DNA from: Owenia fusiformis
Taxonomy: Eukaryota; Annelida; Polychaeta; Sabellida; Oweniidae
Assembly (NCBI GenBank): GCA_903813345.2
Contig: CAIIXF020000001.1
Span: 51,229,885 to 51,293,884 of the forward strand
Length of the DNA: 64,000 bases
Direction of reading: 5' to 3'
The translations under genes were made by a program, and so were the position numbers. This document shows, piece by piece, positions 12,231 through 23,461 of the stretch. The stretch's first letter is position 1, and the number at the start of each line of letters is the position of its first letter. The notes below the pieces were generated by a model. The model did no database searches. It worked only from the letters and a program-made list of their open reading frames with translations, and had not been told where the DNA came from.

Positions 12231-13182
12231 GGCTGTGTAGGCTATTAAATGCTACCTGGCCCTTTTATAAAATATAAAATTGTTACTTCAAATATCAATT
12301 ATATTCATACAAGTACATGCACATACTGTAAAAAAAGTATGCATTATACTATATTATCTATATATGAGCTTGATTATCCCAACGAATGAAGTTTGGAGGG
12401 GATATACTGTAGTGAAGGGTGCTGTCTTTTGAGAAAAGGATTGTACTGGATCCATAAATCTGAATTTTGCATTAATATTGAGAAATCTAGAAGATAAATC
12501 ATAATTGTCATTCATTATTATCAAATTGAAAGTATTTTTAGACTAAATTACAAATATTAATCAGTTCACAGGGGCTGTTCAAATGCAAGAAATTGGACTT
12601 ATACATTCCAATGAAAGGTGTTGAAGAGTATATTTACATTTCTGGAAAATCTTTGGGAAAACATTACGGTATGTAATATTACATATGTTCGTTGGGATTT
12701 GCTACTTCGTGGAGTTGCCATTTTCTAATTATACAAATATTTATCAATATTATATGACACAATGCAATGTAAATACATTTTATGGAGTACTGTATACCAG
12801 TGATTGAATTTTTATTTATAATATGTATTTAATATGCTGTATGGATTTATTATAAAAATTTACAAAAGTTATATATACAATTGCATTTACTTCTTCATAG
12901 CGAATTGTGCTTTACTTGTACCGTGTCACAATTAGCTGATTTCAAATAATGTACTAATATATTAGTGTTAGATGTACGAGTATAACTATAGTCAATTTTC
13001 ATTTATCAAAGACCCAGTTTACATTGGGAATATTGTTTAAAAATATGATATACTGCAGTTAGAACCATTAATATTTCCTCAATACAATGTTTTATTTTAT
13101 ATTTTCTTGAAACTTGCATGATCATCCTTTAAAAAAAAGTTTTCTTCATAATTTACAAAAATCAGGCTACTACAGCATGCAT

Positions 13183-13266
13183 GGCCTGTGAACCCATATA
13201 TGAGTGACCTGTGAACCCATATATGAGTGACCTGTGAACCCATATATGAGTGGCCTGTGAACCCAT
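13183..13266. repeat. 23-bp minisatellite, about 3.6 copies
   Basis: Tandem units of GGCCTGTGAACCCATATATG-AGT, with GGCC/GACC variants between copies. Confidence 0.85.
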
Positions 13267-14756
13267 AGCATATAAGTTAGTGATAGCTTTGTAAAACTTA
13301 TGTTAAAATTTTTTGTCAAATATTCAAATATTCTTACTAGAGTAATGATAGCTGGCTTAACAGAACCTAGAAAAACTTGGAAGAAAAATTTCAAAATTGC
13401 TCACGAATTTGCCAAAATTGTCATACATTGTACATTAGAGAATCTTGAAATTGCTAAATAAATCACAGAATATCAAGACAATTTCTGCCAAGTTAAAAGT
13501 ACTGGTTGTTGAAAATTGTAAATGTAGCTTACAGTTACTTCAGCATTTTGTAGTTACTTTGTTTAGATTCAACATATAGGTTTGTATATGCTCAACTAAT
13601 TGTCATAATTGTAGCAGTAAACTCCCATCATTCTGTTAATACATGCATGCACTTTGATAGATAGACCAACAAATAAATTATGCTTTGAGAGTATGTTCAG
13701 TATTTTGTCATTTTTAAGGAGACAGGAAGAAGCACTATTTCACCAAAACACATCTTAATTTTTTACTCCTGTCAGATTTCCAAAGTATTTTGATTTTCCT
13801 AAAAGTTTACTGAACTTTCATTTTGATGATTCTTTTTAGATTTCATGGTTATATAAGCATTCAATAGCTCGCAGAACTTCTAATTTAATGGTAAAGGATT
13901 TCTATAAAACAGAGAGGACATGGGAAATAGAGATGGGAAATAAACAATAGGGATAGACATAACATGATTGTGTATATGATGTTACATGTACATGAGTAGT
14001 AGTGACACAAAAGTTAATGGACACCTACCAGGCAATCAAAAAAGGCTTAATTAGACTATAATGTATAAAATCCATTTTGGGTAACATTTTTGAAGATGTA
14101 GATTGGAAATATGACAAATTGCATTTTTAGTATGACATCTATATATTGCCCTGGTCCCTTAGTGACTAATCTGAATAACTATATGTTTTTAATTTTATAT
14201 AAATAAGACATTTTTATTTACATTTCTCATTTTCTACATATTAGTACATTTAATAGCTAAGTAATCTTGGTGAATTCAATTTACAATTTTAATGGTCACA
14301 GAGAAAGACTGGTGTATGTGTTGACCCAATATTAAATATATGTAAAATCAATTAATATTAATAAATATACTGAAATAAAAATAAATACATGTAATATTAC
14401 AGAGTTATTCAATAAATAATTGAGATGTGTTCTCCATTATGTATAGACCTATATTATAGAATATCAGGCATCCAACCTATGAGTATGGACTTTTGAACTA
14501 TTTTTGCTCAAGTTTCTCACTAACAGGCCCATGGGCATTTATTTGAAAGAGGAATTTATCAAAATTCTAAAAACTTCTTAAATGTGCTTTCAACTAAATA
14601 CCAAATGAGCTAAATTGAATAATATGCTCCGAATCATATGGCTATTAGGGACCTTTTAATACACCGTTTTCATTTTCTTTTGAGAACATGATGGAGTTTC
14701 AACAATAATGAGATGAAAATGTACGATAAATGCAATAATGTGGTAAACAATAAAAG

Positions 14757-14865
14757 ACAAGGCATTAACATGCAAAATGTCACCACCTGCTATTTGTAAC
14801 CAACACTGACCGCCAAACACCAAATGCCAAACACTGTCAACAAGAAAGTTGGAGACTATAGCAAT
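14757..14865 (+). repeat. Dispersed 110-bp repeat, copy 2
   Basis: Runs from CAAGGCATTAACATGCAAAA to GAAAGTTGGAGA. It is close to 34629-34725 and to the complement of 10780-10892. Confidence 0.65.
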
Positions 14866-15181
14866 ATGTAACCACTTTGGGTGGTGACATAAACATGCTT
14901 TTAAAATGCAATACAATGGAATAAATGCAACTAAAAATCCAAAGGAATTTATAATATCAATATGTAAGTAGAGCTCAACTTGCAGTACTCCCTCATTATC
15001 TAACATGGATGTTAGATAAAATCAAATCTTATCATTGTCTAGGCCTAGAGAGTATCATTCACTGCCAGCCTTTGGACCCCATGGCCTCTTAACATTCTTG
15101 ATGCAAGAAAATTGATAACACAGCAATTCCACACAAATGTCCTCAGAATAATGGCATAAATACTAAAACAACATCCATTTG

Positions 15182-17131
15182 CTATCTTTCAATAGAAATG
15201 TTCTCTCCAATTATATGAAATGTTAATTTGTGGGATACTGTGAAGGTCTCTTTAAGTGTATTGTAAATCTGAAAATAGAATTCTACAATGAATATCTCCA
15301 GTAGTCAGTGGACTGTTTAAGCTATACAGAGAAAATCTATAATATTGCTACATTCACGTACCGAAATCTTTCATCGCTATGTTGGGGAGAACTTGAATTA
15401 TGAAGAGATAACCGTAATGTCTTTATACTGTGTTTTAATTTCTGAGCTATTACTTTGAAGATAAATTAGAGCATGGGCTTCAATTCTAGTTGAAAGGCCA
15501 TGATTAGAGGTAACATTTAGAGATAGCTCAATAAGTATTGGGAAAATGTTTTTTTCACGTCTAAATTAGTTGTTTTGTTTTTTTCATGTCTAAATTAGTT
15601 GCTTTATTTTGTGGGTCATACATACCTTTATTGCATTGTTACAGTCACAATACACCCAGATATCCTGGTTTTCCTGGAAGGAAAATAACACAATTTTATA
15701 AAGTTCATTATTCCTTAAAAAACATTTTTTAAGAACCTTGAAAGGTGTCCTTTGTTTGATGTTTTCATCTTTATGCTTCTAAAGGTGGCCTCTCAATATT
15801 TAGCTAGATCAAGATTCTATGGTGGTAGTTAAAAGGTGATTTTGTTAACTTGAATGTTAAGATTATTTATAGAGAATCTTTTTTTAATTAAAAAAAACTT
15901 AAAAACAGGTTTGTGTGAACAATGGGCAATGGGTATAGTAGAGACATATAAAATGTTTTATATGTCTCTGGGTATAGCTATGGGTCAGGCCTTGCCAAAA
16001 TTTTGCAGAATAGTTTTTGAACCATGAATATTCATGATATTACATGTAGGTGTACTCACTCTAAGGCAAGCATTACAGTGAGGGAGAAGCCCCTTAGTGA
16101 TCATTACACACACTTCACTCCATATATTGGCCCCTCTATCTGGATTACCTGAAGAAAACAGAGATATTATAACATGGATGAAAATATAAGGTAAAAACTT
16201 ACTGAACGTTATCATTTTATACATCATTTTTAAAATTCATGTCCTATAGAAGTATAATATCATATTAAGCCAAAATGTTGCTGCTTGAATCACATGTAAT
16301 TTCATGCACAGCCCATGGTGCTATGTAACCACAAAACCCTTTGAACATTCAAAACATCTCTGTAAAGGTCTCATATTACTGTACAGTACACTGTGGTACA
16401 TATCTTACCTATGTTGTCTAATGAGAAGATCCACTTGCCCCGCTGAAGTGGAGATATTTTCAGATGTGATATGTGTTGTGCTAAGTCTTGATGTGTCCAC
16501 TTGGTTAGGTCCCATGTATCACACACTGCTGGACATTGGCTCCATTGCACCTATGAAGAATGAGTAGAAGGGGGAAACAATACATAGTGATAAATACAAT
16601 TGTTTCTGAAACTCTGCTGAAGTTGGATTATTTAATTTGGCAACATTTCATCTATAGACTTTTCAAAGTTGGATAATTGAGGAATTATGGTCATGTGGTA
16701 CAATAAAAAATGAAGATTCTCACTTAAGTTATAATGTGGTGCTTGATCTTGAAGGCACTACTCTCTGCTCCGTGCTCTCCGAGATAAAAACTGAATTAGC
16801 TCTGTATTATTTTTACCTTTTTGGTCTTGTTTGTTGAGTTTGGTTCTTCTTTTATCATGTTTCGCTTCCTTTGACTAGTTGCAGCTAGTTTCATGAGCAA
16901 TGTTTCAGCAATGTTCTTGGACCTTGGTATACCTTTAGTCTTCCTCGGCACTAGAACACCTTTGGAAGGTGGAGTCCATGGCTTTTTAAAAACTGATTTT
17001 GCTGGGAGTCTGAAGTCCAGAGACGTGACATTGATTTTGGTTGGCTCATCAGGTTCTGAGACCTCAATGTCATCAACGAAATTTTCCTTGATTGTCGATG
17101 TGACAGATGTCACACTGAGACATTGAGTCAT
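15182..17131 (-). CDS. Unrecognised 226-residue Cys-containing protein, five exons
   Basis: Exons in transcription order: 17131-16817, 16550-16409, 16148-16060, 15673-15626, 15268-15182. Every boundary has GT/AG and the phases (0, 1, 0, 0) join into 226 codons plus stop. Residues 1-105 are hydrophilic and basic, probably disordered, with KKPWTPPSKG and a Lys/Arg stretch (QRKRNMIKEE) that could be nuclear targeting. Residues 106-226 look folded and rich in Trp, Cys and His: VQWSQCPAVC (111/115), a Trp/His stretch, then PHCNAC (177/180) and YCDC (191/193), which together could bind zinc. The C-terminus is ITFHIIGENISIER-like. The ATG follows a likely 5' UTR acceptor at about 17156, with an in-frame stop two codons upstream. 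I do not recognise the family; it is not a canonical CW or RPA zinc domain. Confidence 0.72.
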
Positions 17132-17645
17132 CGTTCAAGTTGTGTTACTGCATTGTCAAATACATTTAGAATTGAGCATTTTCAAGGATATCATGATATC
17201 ATCATGATGTCTTCATCGGTATTAAACAGCAGTAAACACTATGGAGTATACTTAGTCCCTCAGACACGGTGCTCCTACATCTGTAACATTGTCAGTAAAA
17301 CATTTGGTGTTTGATACTTTAACATGCTTGAATTTCTGGTAAATCTGCAACATAAAAATAAAATTCACTTAAGAGCACTTGAAAATTTGCCAAAACAAAA
17401 AGACAGGTACGTTATTGCAAGCTTTTTTAGACAGCTCTTACTTAGTTCTAATAATTAGTTGACCACAAAAACAAATGTGTTTGTTTGGCCAATATGTTAT
17501 ATTCAATAAGGGGCAATAGAATGAAAATAAAGTCGATTGGATTATCTCTGTCATTAATCCACCCATCATCACCAATTTTCACAAAAATGCAGCAATTTAT
17601 TCCAATTTTGACTAAATTGAAAAAAAATTCGAACCAAATGCGTGA

Positions 17646-17685
17646 CCATGGGCTTTCAACCAGTTGTCTAATTGAAAGCCCATGG
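17646..17685. repeat. 40-bp imperfect palindrome
   Basis: CCATGGGCTTTCAA at the left pairs with TTGAAAGCCCATGG at the right across a short loop. It shares its arms with the perfect palindrome at 32615-32648, so this is a small repeat family. Confidence 0.8.
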
Positions 17686-17699
17686 CTTGACATATAAGG

Positions 17700-17935
17700 A
17701 ATTCGCGTGAAAAGTCTGAATGCCTTCGCTTTTTTTTAGCATTCAATTTTTATGTATAGGCTATCATTTTTTGAAGTTCTTCTACACAAATATTTTAGCT
17801 TGACAATTATCAGGTAAAATGCATCACGCAAAAAAAAGCTGGCGTGACTTCAATTTCTTCAGTAAATGCGTGACAAATATGCAAATTGTTGGACAATTGG
17901 ACGGCCTGGAATATCTGTCTTAGTGAGAATTTCTG
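17700..17935 (-). mobile_element. Diverged CAGGCCTGTCAACT-family copy (partial)
   Basis: Shares with the 51517-51965 copy, in the same orientation, the blocks GACAATTATCAGGTAAAATG, GCTGGCGTGACTTCAA and AAATGCGTGACAAATATGC. The right end has decayed (GGACAATTGGACGGCCTGG). The left part carries an AATTCGCGTGAAAAGTC block. Confidence 0.6.
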
Positions 17936-18899
17936 AAAACCTGCATTTGTGTAGTAATTGACGTTTGAAACAAGTGATTTGATTGGTTTCTGCCAACCGC
18001 CTTTAGGTGACACTTTCAACTTGACCCTACGCCCCACAAATGTGTGCTCGGTTTGCGTTTTTCTAACTTTTGGCGGCAAACCACAGTCCGGCTTGTTAAC
18101 CTATCTTTTTAGATTCAGCTTGCCAGTACTTTTCCCAAGGCTTATGGTCAGTTCAATTGAGATTTTCAGACTTCAAAAATCTATTCCAAAAAATATTGAA
18201 AAAAAATATTTACTTGCCTAAAATCCGTATATATGGTGGCTTTATGACGTAAATAACACGATTTTTGTATGTTATAGGTTTTATTGATTATGAATAATCT
18301 CAAACAAGCGTAATATAGCTTTTCATAACGTCATTATTGTTTAAATTTGCTGCCGCCAAAATTTAAATTTTTTATTTTCGCCTATTATCGCCCATGTATT
18401 TATTACCTTCTTCACAGGAGAGTTTCACACAAAAATTTTAAAAACTTTGAAGGACTTTGTTCAATATCTACGGTAGTGACTTACTAAACCATTTTAAGGA
18501 CATGTAGCCTGAAAAATATGTAAGAGTTTTACTTATTCTATTATGGAATTTTCAGTTTTGTTTCATGTGGGCTAGATATACTTGGTTTTTAGCTTTAGAC
18601 TCACAGTCAGAGAGAATGTTCTGGCGAAAGGAGATTCTGGGATTCCAAATTCTTGTTATTGATATAATTCCAGTTCGAAGAACGTATTTGATGTCCGAGT
18701 TTAGACTACATTTTTCTCAAAATCGTTGAGAATGATTTATCTATAAACAAGTGCAAGTTTCAAAGTGATATCACTGAAATATCTGTAGCCTGAGATGTTT
18801 TGCATGATGCCTTTACAGAAAGCCAAAACTAAAAGCCAAGTCTATTTATCATCTCAGTTTACCATTCCCTGGCACACAAGGGCTTGCCCGATGCCTCGA
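17936..18899. other. Intergenic stretch without recognised features
   Basis: Mixed AT-rich sequence between two diverged transposon copies. The ORFs at 17958-18221 and 17810-18079 show no recognised domain and overlap each other. Nothing was identified. Confidence 0.4.
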
Positions 18900-19200
18900 G
18901 ACAACTGCCCTGTCAACCCTCACGCATAAGCCGTGATTGTCACGCATTTGCTGGAAAAATAGAAATCAAATATCACGCAAATCATGCATTTTGTTGAAAT
19001 TTTAAAAATCGTTTTTTGTGGAATGCCGACACGGTAAAATACCGAATGGCGAAAAAAAGCGAACGCATTCCGTTCGGTCTTTGCACGCGATTGCCGTTTA
19101 TGTCACGCATTTGTTACAAAATATGTGTATAAATCACGCATTTGTTTCGAAAATATTCACACCTACCCCCCCCCCCCCTGAGACAAGCCCCTGTGGCAGA
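18900..19200 (+). mobile_element. Diverged CAGGCCTGTCAACT-family copy with poly-C
   Basis: Shared motifs with 19701-20212 are TGTCACGCATTTGCTG, a GAACGCATTCCGTTCGG-like block and CACGCATTTGTT, followed by a 13-C run at about 19166-19178. The right part after the poly-C is missing. Confidence 0.6.
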
Positions 19201-19700
19201 TCCCTTATCTCAATTTTAGGGCTGTCATTTCGTTTGTACTCTGTATTTTCTAATCAGGTTCAGTATCAAGGGCTATCACTTCATTTAGTCAATCAAACTG
19301 CTAAATTTTTCAATTGACCAATCACAAATCCAGTAATTTGGCCCTCATGGCCCCTAAGCAACATGTCTCGACATATTTCATATGAGCATGGGCATTCAAT
19401 AGAAGGGTATGAAACTCTGTGTTAGATTATAACATGAGAACTTCAAAATGATTGGTGGCATGCTTTCTTTTTTTGGTAATATTTCGAAAAGAGATTTTGA
19501 TTAAAGTATATGTTATAGCATTATCTTGAAGAAAAAACAAGACAAGGCTTGAAATATGGGAAAAAAAGTGGGCCCAAATTGTTATACATATTCCCAGGGC
19601 CTAGGGAATGTAAGGTAGCTTTGAAGATATCAATACACCCATTTGTCACATCTCAAACTAGAATGATGGACTGTAATTGGTCAGATCATGTCACATAACC

Positions 19701-19975
19701 CAGGCCTGTCAACTGTCCCGCAATTTGCGTATTTGTCACGCATTTGCTGAAGAATTTGAAGTCACGCCAGTTATTTTTGCGTGACAGAAAATGTCACGCA
19801 AATACGCATTTTACCTGGTAATTGTCAAGCAAAAATATTTCTGTAGAAAAATTTCTAAAAAAGATCGTCTACACAGCAAAAATACGAACGCGGGAAAAAA
19901 ATGTACGCATTTCGTTCGGATTTTTCACGCGAATTACGTATATGTCACGCATTCCGTTCGAAATTTTTCGTACCT

Positions 19976-20008
<33 letters not shown>

Positions 20009-20212
20009 TTGACGGATGTTTGAAACGCGAGCGTAGCGATCGCGAAAAATTTGAGGTGTTCAAAATTTGGCAAGATGTAATAAAATTTAAACCAAGGTGT
20101 TCAAAATTTGGATCAAGGTGTCCAGATTTGGACCAAGGTGTCCACATTTTGAGGGGAGGTGTTCAACATTTCCAAGTCACTCATGTTAGGTGTTCCCAAG
20201 TTGACAGGCCTG
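19701..20212 (+). mobile_element. CAGGCCTGTCAACT transposon, best copy, 7-bp target duplication
   Basis: The 512-bp element begins CAGGCCTGTCAACT and ends AGTTGACAGGCCTG. CATAACC is duplicated at 19694-19700 and 20213-20219. The interior repeats TTGTCACGCATTTG-type blocks, has 31 consecutive C at 19977-20007, and ends with tandem 'AAGGTGTCCAAATTTGGA'-like 19-bp units. The overlapping 73- and 131-residue ORFs are open by chance; the same frame appears in the inverted copy at 51517-51965 only because the DNA is conserved. Seven- to eight-bp duplications would fit hAT- or P-like elements, but I do not assign it. Confidence 0.85.
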
Positions 20213-20219
20213 CATAACC

Positions 20220-21042
20220 ATTTAATAATTTAAAGTTCTGGATGTCCCATGTGATATTGTTGAAATACCCGGGTGAACCATGCGATAATGTCTAGGTGCC
20301 CGGATGAGTTATGTGATATTTTATAGATGATGCGTTCGTTTTCGTTATCGTGGCGTCATATAACAATCTTTCCACTGAATTTGTGTAATATGATGCGATC
20401 ATTTGTGACGTCACAAATGTATCACCCCAGTGACAACTAAACAAACAAATGCCTAGACCTCACTGAGTTCATGACATCACAGACACGTTTCTTTTGCAGC
20501 AAATAATCCTGCAAATAATCAAGCATGTGTTTTTCCGCTAGCTCTAACTTCGGCTATTTTTTTTATTTCCAGTAGATCAGAATTTATGAAACAATTTGAC
20601 CAATCAAAATCTAATGTAGGGCATGATAATAAGAGCCTGGACTTGGCTTTTTGAAAAAATAAATGTGTAGTTTACTGTATTGTTTTGTTGAATATGAATA
20701 GAAAAAGATGCATGTTGTTCAGAATTAAATTTTTTTTTTATATGTTTTAGTGTGATAAACGCATTATTACATGATGAGTGTGATATATCAATTGTTACAC
20801 CCCCTGGGGTGTCTTTATCATTATTATGTAAATATGTTAATATGATTTTAATAAATAAATAAAAAAAAATTATCACCACTCGGAAAAAATATCACACTCG
20901 GCTCTACTACCTTGTACGATATTTTATCCCTCGAGATGATATTTCGATATACCTGAATATCATACATGTTTGATTTATGAATGAAGATGGATACAATTAG
21001 CAGTTACATGTAGTCGAAGACCATCCATATCTCTTTTTTCAG
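20220..21042. other. Upstream flank of the CPLANE2 gene
   Basis: Contains fragments with GATATT and TATCACACTCGG-type palindromic words similar to the elements at 25237 and 41263. No exon was recognised. An acceptor (CTCTTTTTTCAG) ends at 21042, so a 5' UTR exon probably lies here or further upstream. Confidence 0.4.
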
Positions 21043-21047
21043 TGGAA

Positions 21048-23461
21048 ATGTTGATGCCAGGGACCTTCCTTGACGCCAGATGGGCAGAAACACAAGAGGG
21101 AAGAGAAGTTCTTGCAACACTGACAAATAAAACAACACAACAGAGAAAAACATTTGGTAATAATTGTTTTTTGTAAGGGTGCTATAGTAATGTCTAGATC
21201 ACTAGTATAAGGGGGCATAAGGTACCCAGGGCAAGAACAAAGGAAAGACGGTCCCATCCGATTCATCGCATGAATCCCATTTACACTGTAGTTCACTTAA
21301 ATTAATGATTGGTATCCAATGTCAAGCATGTTTTAAACCTAGAACACCTAAAAGTCTAGGTATGGGGTAGAATTCTGTAAATATAACTTTTGAATATGAC
21401 AAGGTCTCAGTTTTTCCGACTCATTTGTATATCTATTTTGCAGGACTTCTAGAACGTCCAAGTTTTCCTCCACAGGCAGCTCCTGACCTCTTCCAGTACA
21501 AGATATTTGTAGCAGGGAAATCAGGTGTTGGCAAGTCAAGTATGGTTGCAAATCTGACAGGGCATCCAGTGTCCCGATCCCATATAGAAACTGCTGGTGA
21601 GGAATTTTTTGATACATTGGTACTAATTTACTACTTGCAGTTATCTCTCTAGCAATGAAGCAAGGGGTGCTGCACCCATTTAAAATTTTGAAATTCTGCT
21701 TGCACCCACTTAAAAAATGATAAAAATCATTGGTCAAAATTGTGACAGTATATTGTACGGGTTGTACATGCATTTGTATTGTAGGTATCTGAGCCTACAC
21801 ATACCTACACTATATTATGTAGAAACTAGTTATATTGCAGGTATACAAGATTGTAATTCTTTGCAGGTATTCAGACCTACACAGTGTATTGGCCAGCAAA
21901 GCTTATAGAAATAGACAAAGTCATCATGTTTCAACTTCAGTTCTGGGATGCAGGAGAAAATGCAATCAAAAAGTTTGACCACATCTTACCTGTAAGTAAA
22001 AGGTCTATTTTATTACATTTTTATTTTTTTTTATTTATTTATTTAATTTTTTAAATTTTTTTATAACATTGTCAAACGGTGCTTTGGTTCTAATTCAAAG
22101 GCCTAGACTAAAACAAGGCCCATTTGGGTGTCATTGTCCCCAATTAGAATTAGACATTAACTCGTGTACTCTTAGATGTTTTCTTTTTCTTGCTGTCAGT
22201 ATCAAAATGTTATACTAAATACGGAAAGAATTGGTCTGGCAAGGAATATCATTTTAAGCCCTCAAAATATGGCATATATTATTCATTATGTAAGATACAG
22301 ATTACTAGCTGCCATACCCAATATTCATTTTTCAAGCTAAAACATGTAGGTCCCCAAAAAAGTAATAAAGTGTACAAGAGTTAAAAATAAGGTATTGGAA
22401 ACCTTGACACTGATGGACCTTCAACTGACTCTTTCCTCACCAGATGAAATACATGTAGAACCAGAGGCTGGATGTGTTAGACTCCACAGGTACTATCCAG
22501 ACCAAATCAAACTATGATACTGCACCAAGGTCACAGTATCATATCATACCTAATAAGAGTGGCTACACATGTGCAAGTGAAGTCCAGCTATGATCCATTG
22601 ATCCCACACAAGCTAATTCACAGTATTATGGGGTCTGGCTTTAAATAGCATCCATGGCCTTTTTACAGTAAAAAGTATAATGTTTTATGGTGTCTGTTTC
22701 AGGCATGTAAAGACCGCAATGATGCAGTTCTCTTGACATTCTCTTTCACAGACAAGTCCAGTTTTCAGGATCTCCCGCAGTTAATCAACAGGGTCACTGA
22801 TGGCCAGGAAAATGTTTGCAAGATAGCAGTTGGAACAAAGTATCCTTTAAATTATACACATTGCTGGTATTCATGAGGTGGGGCAAAATTGATGCATATT
22901 TAATTTTGGTTTGAGAATTATTCTAGGCAAAATAAAAATGCTTTTGTGCAGTTCTACTGCTAATGTTATTTGTCATTGTTGAATGTTTCTCAATGAGAAT
23001 TCATCTGTTTTATTCAGTCATCAGTGGTAAAAGGTGACATTTAAAAAGAATCATGTATAGTTTGAAATATGTACATTTGAACGTATGTATTTAAAGAAAT
23101 TAAAAAAATATCACAGAGATCAAAATTTCTAGAACTACTTTTCCAAATCTTTATCTTTTATATTCAGAAATTAATCTTAGGTTAAATCAGAGTGAAAAGC
23201 ATTTATAAAAAATCCTTAACTTGTGATATATTTGACCAATATGCTCAAGGAGAAATCTCACAACTGAATATCAGGGACTTTGAACAAAACTTTAAAATTC
23301 CCGTTCTAAGGACTCAAAACATTCCCCGCACAGAAAGCGGATATAATAACCTGAAAGAGGTGACACCTATATTGAACAGCATATGTGAACACTTATGGCA
23401 CAGAGACCAGATACTGGCTGGAAGGCTTGAACCAACTGATGCTAGGGCATCATATATATAA
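21048..23461 (+). CDS. CPLANE2: CPLANE2/RSG1, REM2- and Rab-like small GTPase
   Basis: Ciliogenesis and planar polarity effector; in vertebrates it works with the CPLANE complex at the basal body to recruit intraflagellar transport proteins (family knowledge). Exons: 21048-21156, 21444-21596, 21867-21991, 22703-22839, 23230-23461, giving 251 residues against about 258 in human. Motifs: N-terminal WAETQEGREVL and FGLLERP; P-loop GKSGVGKSS (61-69); IQTYTVYWPAKL (89-100); WDAGENAIKKFDH (114 on) in place of the usual DxxG; FSFTDKSSFQDLP; G4 TKFDQ (174-178); C-terminal ILNSICEHLWHRDQ. The ATG at 21048 directly follows an acceptor at 21042 and gives an N-terminus aligned with the human protein; ATG 21054 is an alternative. 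The last intron interrupts the G4 Lys codon and carries U12-type signals (see 22840-23229). Confidence 0.93.
22840..23229 (+). other. Candidate U12-type intron with GT-AT ends
   Basis: The intron starts GTATCCTTT, which fits the minor-spliceosome donor consensus RTATCCTT. TCCTTAAC at 23213-23220 fits the U12 branch site TTCCTTAAC. The only exon start that keeps the frame and the conserved KFDQ is 23230, so the intron would end GATAT, with terminal AT and a branch-to-acceptor distance of about 10-11 nt. AG at the end of the next possible acceptor (CTCAAG, 23250) and AC at 23236 both shift the frame into early stops. Confidence 0.8.

Larger units (their letters stand above)
11806..15181. other. 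Intergenic region between arylsulfatase and the minus-strand unknown gene
   Basis: AT-rich. A likely arylsulfatase poly(A) signal AATAAA is at 12225-12230. A 23-bp tandem repeat is at 13183-13266 and a copy of the 110-bp dispersed repeat is at 14757-14865. The 116-residue minus-strand ORF at 14656-15006 overlaps that repeat and looks accidental. The 3' UTR of the minus-strand gene presumably lies just below 15182. Nothing else was recognised. Confidence 0.55.

Noticed and set aside
14656-15006. 116-residue hydrophobic minus-strand ORF resembling a membrane protein
   Set aside because: Its middle is the 110-bp dispersed repeat found at two other places, where the frame is not kept.
19791-20217. 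73- and 131-residue ORFs with poly-Pro
   Set aside because: Lie entirely within the CAGGCCTGTCAACT transposon; the poly-Pro is the 31-C tract.
23250-23251. Ordinary AG acceptor for the last CPLANE2 intron (CTCAAG)
   Set aside because: Using it shifts the frame into a stop within a dozen codons and removes the conserved FDQ motif.
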